A stretch of DNA of 64,000 nucleotides, taken from the NCBI GenBank assembly GCA_951640165.1, contig OX621256.1, positions 1,922,001-1,986,000 on the forward strand, written 5' to 3'. The notes below the pieces were generated by a model. The model did no database searches, had not been told where the DNA came from, and saw only the letters and a list, made by a program, of their open reading frames with translations. Within the stretch, counting starts at the first letter, position 1. The number at the start of each line of letters is the position of its first letter. Positions 22,562 to 32,300 of the stretch are shown one piece after another. The stretch is from Pseudoips prasinana. Its lineage: Eukaryota > Arthropoda > Insecta > Lepidoptera > Nolidae. The translations under genes and the position numbers were made by a program.

Positions 22562-22655
22562 ATGACAGTAAACGAGGCAAAAGAGGTGTGCAATGTTCGT
22601 GACAAATGGATATCCCTTGTCTCTGCCTACTCCTACGGGAAACAGGCGTGAGTTT
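22562..22655 (+). repeat. Dispersed repeat family I copy
   Basis: ACAGTAAACGAGGCAAAAGA, GGTGTGCAAT and TCTGCCTACTCC..GGGAAACAGGCGTGAG match 9411-9510. Confidence 0.6.
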
Positions 22656-22792
22656 ACGTATGCATTTATTCCCTTAACCGACTTATGACGTCATACTAAA
22701 CAAAGTCTAATAATACAGACTAGGTAGGTTTATAAATACAGGTGGACATGACTACTGTATTGAAAATGTCGAGTAAAAATAAACTTCATAAT

Positions 22793-22895
22793 TGGCCGGT
22801 TGGCGTGGTTGGTACTAGTTGGTAGATGCTTGCCTTTCACGTAACAGGTTGTGGGTTCGATTAGAATCCAGGACAGATATTTGTGTGCTTACAGT
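22793..22895 (+). mobile_element. tRNA-derived SINE head
   Basis: GGCGTGGTTGGTA (partly duplicated) and the B box GGTTCGATTAGAATCC, then CAGGACAGATATTTGTGTGC as in the SINE at 13477. Confidence 0.6.
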
Positions 22896-23204
22896 TTAAC
22901 AAATAATAAATAAAGCTAAGCCAGCCACTACCTCTCTTTCATCTTATATGCCTGTAACATCCGGTTTATGACGACATACTAACTATTATTAATTCATCAG
23001 ACTAGATTTTTTGAATTATTTTTGTGTTCCATTTTTGACGTGCTCTACAAACCATTACGGATAATCATCAAATATGAAGCCTTCGCGTCATATTAATAAG
23101 ACTTCGTTTACGCTGACTCCTCCAAAGACTAGAGAAGAGACCTTGCCCTATACCCAGCAGTTTAATATTAAAATAATGCTAATTATTCTTCTTTCTCATT
23201 CCAG
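22896..23204. other. Upstream part of the cuticular protein gene, start exon not found
   Basis: Ends in the acceptor TTCTTCTTTCTCATTCCAG directly before the first recognised exon. I see no clear ATG-bearing first exon with a GT donor nearby. Confidence 0.4.
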
Positions 23205-23366
23205 AAAGCCATCCCCTTCTTCCTAATCATTGCATCAACCCTAGCCCAGTACGAAGAGTTCGCCGGCTTTGAAGGTTACCAAGAACATCATAAAGCTCCG
23301 GTGCATCTACAACAGGAGCAGAGCCTGGACGAGCATCATGGAGAAGAATACGACATAGATTACCAT
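23205..23366 (+). CDS. Cuticular protein exon with signal peptide core
   Basis: 162 bp, 54 codons, between CATTCCAG and the donor CAT|GTGAGT. It begins [18 protein letters not shown]; the Met is on an upstream exon. It ends YDIDYH with phase 0. Confidence 0.88.
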
Positions 23367-26300
23367 GTGAGTAACAATTCCTGATGTTCAATGCAAAAAT
23401 TGTGAGGAGGAGGTTCTCGAATGGCGACCACGAACCGGAAGACGCAGCGTGGGCAGGCCCCCTACAAGATGGACCGATGATCTTATGCGGGTCGCTGGAA
23501 ACTGCTGAATGCGAATAGCGCAAGACCGGCAATTGTGGAGATCTTTGGGGGAGGCCTTTGTCCAGCAGTGGAGGTCTTTCGGCTGACATAATGATGATGA
23601 CTGCGAAATTGACTGCACTTGTGGCTCAGCGGCTAAAACAGTCGCCTCGCCTGTGGCGGGTTCGAGTCCCGCGCCGGACAACTATTGGTGTGACCCGTAA
23701 ATAGTTGTTCTGAGTCTTGATGTAATTTGTAACATTCAAAGAACAGCAGTATAAAAAGTAGTTAACTATTAGTTAGTTTCCACGGTAGAAGCTCTGCTCA
23801 GTTTGGGATCAGATGGCCGTGAATAATTAATGTCCCAGGATATTATTATTATCTCACATGCTTATTACCAATATTATTTACAATATATCATACAAGGGTA
23901 TTTCAATACAAATACAAATACAACTCATACAATATATGGGCTACATGGAGAGAAATTTCCGCACAATCCTGGCATTCGCCAAAACCGCCTTCTGCATGTA
24001 ACTCTCCAGCCAGATATCAAGTCCTAAACTTGCAAGGTTGACCTTCAGGGATTTAGGAATAACTCCATTTATTATTATTATCATGTCGTCTCCACGAGAG
24101 AGCTCTAAATTCGTTGCGGGATCCAAGACAGTTAAAGCCATTCCCCGGGACATGCTTGAGCCTCACCGCTCAGTGTCATTTCATTGTGTGCCACTGTTGA
24201 TCCTGGCTTACAGGAGTTGCAGTGGTGGGTAAGAGGGAGGGATTTATATAAAATAAATTCTTGATAATAAATCTATACTATTATTTAATGATTGTTGACA
24301 ATATGTTCCAGGCACACCCCAAATACTCATTCGACTATTCAGTGAAGGACCCTCACACCGGAGATGAGAAGGAGCATTGGGAAACACGAGATGGCGACAA
24401 AGTCAAAGGTATGGACATAAGATTATTTTCTTTTTTAAAAAGACAACGCCCGCACTAGGGAATTTAATCCCTGTGTCCCGGGGTACTTTACAAACATATA
24501 ATAGACGGACACAAATTACATCCAGACTCTGAACAACTATTTATGGGTCACACAAATAGTTGCTCGGCGCGGGTCACGAACCCGCGACACGAAGCAGCGA
24601 GGCGACCGTCTTAGCCGCTGCGCCACACGTGCAGTCATTGGCAGTGATTGGTTGTTCTTAACGTCTTCGAGTTCTCATACAAAGCCATAAACCGTAAAGT
24701 CACAAGCTACCTGTGTACGTGATAGAAATTAGACTTCATCACGCTAAACTTTGCGATGAAATAAATAAGTCAACACTATTGGGCGAGAGCCCATTTCGCC
24801 ATTTTTAGTGTGTATGTTTTTGATGTCTTGTATTCATTAATTAATAATGGTGAAAAGGAAAATTCATTCCCTATTTAAGTATTCTATCAGTAAAGACGTT
24901 AAGCTCACTTTGAAAAGCAATAAATTTGTCCGCACTAATCGGGCGAAATCGTTATGCGGTATTTACATGGCGTCATTTAGGTATGTTGAGGCGCTCATAG
25001 CTATCGGCGAGGTTAAGCTACTAGGCTCGCGGTCAGTCCATAGATGGGTGACCGCCAAAGTGGTTTGATTTCTGAGCGTATCCGTGCTTCGGAAGACACG
25101 TTTAGCTGTCGGTCCCGGTTGTAGTGATTAGACAACAGTCGTTAAGCTATGTCAGAGGCCTACTGGGCGGCTTGAGCAACTCTGACACTAGGTATACCAC
25201 TGCCCATACGATAAGCAAGCATTTAGGTATGTCTTAGTATTCATTAATTTATTTAAAAAAAATCTTATACGTTGCCACATAAAAGAGTAACTTTCTTTGT
25301 GAAGACAGGTAGTATGCAATGTAAGATTATGCTTATATCATTATTATAATAGCAATATTACTAATATTTATAATATTAGTAATATTATAAACAAGAAATT
25401 TTGTAAGTATGGATGGATGTTTGTTACTCTTTCACGTAAAAACTACTGAATAGATTTTAATGAAACTTAACAATAATACAGCTCATACATCAGAATAACA
25501 CATAGGCTACAATTTATAAAGATATTGTGTGAATGGTCTAAAATATGACGATAAGTGTCAAGTAAGTAGGAAAAAATCTAGCATTTGCGAGCTATTCCGG
25601 CGTGCACTGCCAAAACCGCTAGAGGTACACATTCTACATATATTATAAATGCGAAAGTTTGTGAGTATAGATGTATGTTTGTTACTCTTTTACGCCAAAA
25701 CTACTTTAACGCGTGTGAAACCGCGGGGCGCAGCTTGTAATAATATATTGAGGCATTATGACTGTGACTCGGCCATCTGATCTCAAACTAAGCAGAGCTT
25801 GTACTATGGAATCCAGATAACTGATACTACTTATTTTCTATAGTATTTTCACTTTTCTTTTGTAAATATATATTTACAAAAGAAAAGTAGTATATGTAGG
25901 AAATCATTCATCTGGTTTCCATGTTACAAGCTCAGCTGAGCTTAGTTTGGGATCACATGGCCGTGTGTGAATAATGGTCCCGGAACATTATTATTATGAC
26001 TCTAACTCTATTTTAGTATACTATCAGTGGCCTGCGAAAAAAATCTTCCAAATGATCACATAAACCTCATAAGTTAGGCCGGCGAGAACAAATTGAGTCA
26101 CTTAGTTTAACATTCAGCGCATGTAGCTCATACATGTTCGACTAATTGACTGGCACATTGTGGGGACGACGTGACTCACTACCGAACGGGAACATTATTA
26201 TGTCCTAGCCAAACACGACACAACTAGTAGTTGGAAATTTATATTGCTGTTATAGGTATAGTCGCAAAATGGCACCATTTTAGGTAAATATCAGATAACT

Positions 26301-29300
26301 TCCTCGTAACAACAAAAAAAACAAGTATCCTATTTTGACTGGGCTTTTGGTCTAGTCTAGGTTGTGGGTTCGATCCCCATCAGGACATAGGTATATTTGT
26401 GTATAGCGGACAATCATTTGTTCTGTGACTGGGTGTAATTTATCTATTCGTATAGCATGTATGTATTTAGAAATATATGTATTATAAAATAAATATATAA
26501 TTTATCAGTTGTTTGTTAGAGATTAGATGGCAGTATGTTAGTTCTCCCTACATATTTATATACTTACATTAATTTTTTTTTACTTAAATTAAAATTTCAT
26601 TGCATTCATCATTGCATCGTGGAATAACAAGATAGAACCATGGGATAAGTAAAATAACAACGTGTGCTACCCTTTTAATCTAGGAAACCATAAATTTAAT
26701 CTCGTCTTCAATTTAGAAACGGCACACGGTCAGAGAAGCTTTGGCTAACAACATATGGAAGACAGAGGTGCCACCTATAAACATTGCCACTAGAAACTTG
26801 GCAGTCTGAAACGTTCACAGCTCCATGTGAAAAATCATATCATATTAATAAGACTTCCCAACCTATCAAATTGAGTTTTGAGTTAAGATTTACTCTTTGC
26901 ATTACGTATAATGCTATTTGTTTTTTATTAGGGACATATTATCAAATTGATATAGTCTTCACACGCAAATGCACATATCAGTTGGCCATGTTTTTAAGAA
27001 CAGAGCCGATAGAAGTCCTAAATAATAAATATATAAAAACTGTTTTTTATTCACGAAAGCTTTAATAGTCAGAACATGAATACTCGTCGTTTTAAATTAA
27101 TAATATGTATATATTTGATTCTAGGTAAAAGTAGATTATTACATCGTATTTCGTATTTAATCATATAGAATTATTATTTAATTTTGGAGCAAATATAATT
27201 CCGAAATTCTAATATTCCGAACCAAGTTGTACAGTGAAAACCTAGATCTAAGTGTGGAATTATATGGATATCCAGCAGAAGATTTGCATGCGGACAAAAA
27301 GACAACGCTAGTGATTTATAGCCTAACAGAGCGTAGGTAGGTACGATAGAGGACTGAACATAAAAAATGTTTCAAATTATATTAAAACATTTAGAAATTT
27401 ACATAACCTACTTTGCGTTCTGTTTGCTTAAACCCTTTAGAAAGGGGAAAACAGCAGCTTTCACCAAAAGTGCGCATAGTTTGGGCAACTCCCAAATGTA
27501 TGTTTGCACACTTGAGATCTTGTGTGTGCTGCAGATAAGGGAAGCGACGCAAGGCCATGCTTGGGAATATCACAGGTTGTTTAGCGGCTTCCTTGGTTTG
27601 CGGATCGAACCACTGAAACTACGTTGTAATATTCCAGAAAGAATATCTATACATATAATAAAATCGTAGGAAAGTCAAAACTGTACATAGACTATTTTTT
27701 TTAAAAGGATACTTGGGGCGTGATCTCCATTCGATATCGAAGCCAAAAATATAGTTTTTAGAATTTTTGTCGGTTCATCTGTTTTTCTGTATGTCCAGGC
27801 TAAACTCAAAAAGTACTGCATGTATTTACTTCAAATTTCGCACGAATATTACTAAGAGGTCGGGTCAACATATAGGCTACATATGATTATAACACTATAC
27901 CCTACGGGGGACGGATTGTGATAATTTATAAAGTTTAACGCGGGTAAAACCGCGGGACACAGCTAGTAATCTATACATATGATAAAATCGTAGGAAAGCC
28001 AAAACTGTACATTGAATATTTTTAAAAAAAGATACTGCAGGCGTGATCTACCATAGATATCGAAGCCAAAAATATAGTTTTTAGAATTTTTGTCTGTGTG
28101 TCTGTTTGTCTGTATGTATGTCCGGGCTAAACTCAAAAAGTACTTGGATTTACTTCAAATTTTGCATGAATATTACTAAGAGGTCGGGTCAACATAAAGG
28201 CTACATATTATCACGCTATCACCTACGGGGCAGGAGCTGTGATAATTTACAAAGTTTAATTTGCAAAACCGCGGGGCACAGCTAGTGTGAGAATAAATCT
28301 AAGGTTCGATATTTGTATGCTGTTGTAAGATAATATGATTTCGGCATATAGTAACAAGTTAACAAAAAGCAAATAAATCGTCATTACAGCACCGGAAATA
28401 ATTAGCTTGTGATATACGGTCACCGTAGCCTAGTTGGTAGTGCTCCTGCCTACGAAGCTGGTGGTCCTGGGTTCGAATCCCGGTAAGTTCAAAAATTTGT
28501 GTGATGAGCACGAATATTTGTTTCTGAGTCATGGATGTTTTCTATGTATTTAAGTATTTATCTATCTATATAAATAATAGGTCTTTACCTATGAAATTGC
28601 CGTTTTGTATGAAAAAATTTAAACGAATTTTTTTCATGATTTTTTTTATTTGTATTAATCGAAGTAATCACCCATGCAATCAATGCATCTTTGCCATCGC
28701 AGTGGCAGTTTATTGATGCCCTTCTTAAAGAAATCAGCTGGACGGGAGGCAACAAATTCTTCAAAGGCATTTTGTACTGCCTCTCGGGTATTGAATTTTT
28801 TTCCCGCCAAGAAGTTATCCAAATTCTGGAAAAAGTAGTAGTCTGTAGGCGCAAGGTCTGGTGAGTAGGGCGGATGACGGAGAGCTTCCAACCCCAGTTC
28901 TTGCAACTTGGAGACCGTCTGCTGTGCAGTATGAGGTCGCGCGTTGTCGTGCAGGAGCAGCGGAGACGAGCGATTGACCAATGCTGGTTGGAGATGCGCC
29001 AGCTTCTCCATCATTGTGCTCAGTTCTTCACAGTACACATCTGCAGTAATGCTCACCCCGTTTGGTAAGAAGCTGTGATGAATCACACCGGCGCTAGACC
29101 ACCAAACAGTGACCATCACTTTTCTAGGGGTAAATTTTCGTTTAGGGCATTGTTTAGGTGCTGAACCAGGATCCAACCAACTTGCTGAGCGCTTGCGGTT
29201 ATCAAACAGAATCCATTTTTCATCGCAGGTAACAATGCGGTTCAAAATTCCTTCATTTGTGTGTCTGTTGAGCAGTGCAAGGCACGTCTCGACGCGTACT

Positions 29301-32300
29301 TCGCGCTGGCGATCATTGAGTTCGTGGGGCACCCATTTGTCAAGCTTTTTTACCTTGCCAATTTGACGCAAATGGACCAATATTGTTTTGACGCTAACGT
29401 CGAAAGCTGCTGCTAATTCAGCCGTAGATTGTGTATCATCAGCTTCCACAACCGCCTTTAATTCGTCATTGTCGACCAAAGTCTTCGGACGACCGCGAGG
29501 TTCATTTTTCAGGTCGAAATTTCCAGAACGGAAGCGAGCAAACCAATAACAGGTGGTGAGTTGGTTTGTAGTGTTAGCTCCGTAAACGTCGTTGATGTTG
29601 CGTGCCGCTTGTGCCGCGTTGCTGCCACGACGGTACTCATATTCCATAATTACTCGAATTTTTAACGTATCCATGATGACGAAAAAGATTGAAATGCGAT
29701 GAAAATGTAACACTAATCAATAAAGAAATGACTACTTTTGGAAAAAAGAATCCATGTTTTTAAAATAAAATTAATTTGAAATTAGAATTCTTAGCCAAAC
29801 AAAAATTATTTTGATTTGAAATGGCCAGTACTGCAGAACGGCAATTTCATAGGTACCCAAGCAGCAAAATGTGGTCTAGTAATTGTCCTGGAACCACCAT
29901 TCCATTAGACTATAACGGAATAGTAAGCAATTATAACCACGGAAAAGGGCCCAATTTATAGGCGTATTTTAGCTAATTAAATATCTATAGTAGACTTGGT
30001 GAATACCATTTTGACCAATAACGGCCATATAGTTGGACTATGTAAAACTATTTTCTCCCGCGAAGCCAACTATCAGCGCTTAATGGAACCAATCACGACA
30101 ATAGTAACCTTATAGTTAGACCACGTAGAACTATTTGCTCTCGCGAAGCTAACTATGAGCGCTAAATGGAACCAAACACGACAATAACGTACACGGTGAA
30201 TATCTTACAAGCTCATACAAAGTGATGTGAATTTGTAAATGTTGCTATGCACATTGGTAAAGATTAATTAATATTGATAAAGGTAAGTTATTATATTTTT
30301 ATAATAAATATTATCTAGAATAAGAGTAGGGTGTTAGTTAACAATAAGTGAAGCCGTGTTTGAATGTGCATGGCGCAGGTATATTTTCGGTGAAGTGTAA
30401 TAAGTTTTTTGTCAAAATTTTTAAACGCCCCTCGAATTTCACGTTTTCATTAAGTTGAATTTTAAAATAATGTTGGTTTCAGTAAGATATACAACGAAAA
30501 GTCGCCATCTTGACAAACTTGGTCTTCCCAAATACATTAACAAACCGTTATAGGCGTACTTTGTTACAAATGGTAAATATCAGAACTATTGCTTGGCCAT
30601 ATTGTTTGGAATTAGAGTTCCGCAAATATTGTAATGTTACTCTATGTTGTTATTAGGTACCGATGTCTTATTTTCATATTTTTGTTTAGGTGTCAGGTGT
30701 GAAAATGGTAATGTTTCTGGACGTCGATAGCTTTTTAACTAAAAGGGATTTTCGAGCTTTAAAAATTGTTTGAAATATTTTCTAATTCTATTTTGTGCTT
30801 TCCCTTGCTAACTTGGTTTATTGTTTCACAGAATCGTGATCAAGACCAAATTAGTGAGATGCCAACGGTCTCTCGAGAAGAAACTCGTTCAAATACTACA
30901 AGATCACTTCATTTACAACAAAACTCGGCTATCATTCAATCCGGTTCAGCAATTTTACCTGTATCTTCTTTTGTCGCGCAAAACCCTCAACTTGTCATAA
31001 CAGAAGCAGAAAAAACACTGTCAGATGTCAGTTTAAATGCTCAACATTTCGTTCTTTACAACACGGATAACCAAATACAGCCTGTCGAGGATGGTCAAAT
31101 TCTACAACTTCAACATGAAGTAAAGTCAATCAAAGAAGACATTAAAACCATCATACCAAATCAAAATCCACTTTATGAAATACAAACTAACATGTGCTGA
31201 GTGCTGTGTCGAAGAGAGATTCAGAATGAATTAAACCCGTACATCCAATGACTGTTTCAAGAAAGCAAGAAGACGTAGATGTAGACATGTTATAAGAAAT
31301 CTAAGAGAACTTGAAGAATTTGAAACAAACTTAACAAATACATTTATTCAAAATTTCTAATAAAGAATTGAATGCCGCATGTCGTATTGTATTCTACAGC
31401 CCATTTTCTAAGATCGCTATGTAGTTGAAAATTGGAATAGTTTTCAATATCGCATTCATCTTCTTGTACAGGTTCCTCACTAACACAATCTTCCAAGTCT
31501 ACATTTAAAATTGCTTTTATCGATTAAACGTTTTTTCGTGCAGAATCATTAAAATAAACATTTTGTCTTAAATTTTCACAATAACAATTTTGTACGGAAC
31601 CTTCTCATATTTCTACGATTCAACAAAATCAAAATATCCGTACTGAGACTATAACAGAATTTGCAAGACCACTACAAACCAATGTTTTCTTGTTCAGGTC
31701 ACCACGGATATAGTTTTGGATACTAAGTATATTATATTAAACCTTTATAAGCGTGTTAAGATTATAACGATATTGGTTTATACCACTATATAACCGCTCC
31801 ATTTTACTGATAATTGTTCTGTAAAGAAAATTTATAAACCCTTATAAAACCAAGTAATAAATGCAAATAGTATCCAGAATGTTTAGTTCTGTTTATCACT
31901 CTTATTGGTGTACTTTACTTATAGTGGTTCTATAATGTTTCTTGTTAGTAGTTATAAGCATAGCTTACCAGTTTATCTGCTCTTGAGTGCGTTTACACCC
32001 TCGCGATACTTTTATAGGTCACCCAAGCTTATATTTGACCTTTAATTTCGGCCTATAAGTAATTATAAGCTAATGTATAGGAGGAGATATACTATAAGGC
32101 CCAACTAACTCCATGCTTGCTATTATAAGCGATGCAGCAAAAACTAGAACCCTTAAGAGAACATTAAAAGTGCTGGAGTCCTATAACGTCTGCACTATAG
32201 GATAATTTTGCTGCTTGGGTAAAGACCTAATATGTATATCGTCGCCTAGTACCCATAGTACAAGCTTTGCTTAGTTTGGGGCTAGGATGATCTGTGTGAC

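Larger units (their letters stand above)
28580..32227. mobile_element. Unclassified cut-and-paste DNA transposon, hosts a mariner
   Basis: The right end, read inward, is GGTCTTTACCCAAGCAGCAA plus AAT. The left end gives the same 23 bases once the mariner (28588-29853 and one TA) is removed: GGTCTT TA CCCAAGCAGCAAAAT. TAATA stands on both sides (28575-28579 and 32228-32232), a probable 5-bp target duplication within the SINE. Without the mariner the element is about 2.38 kb. It contains subterminal direct repeats at about 30030-30115 and 30110-30186 (ATAGTT.GAC....AACTATTT.CTC.CGCGAAGC). Two short open frames are described separately. No DDE transposase is recognised, so it may be non-autonomous. 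I cannot place it in a superfamily. Confidence 0.75.

Noticed and set aside
24847..25068. 73-codon plus-strand frame
   Set aside because: Its second half lies in the 5S-derived SINE, so the frame is a fusion of unrelated sequence.
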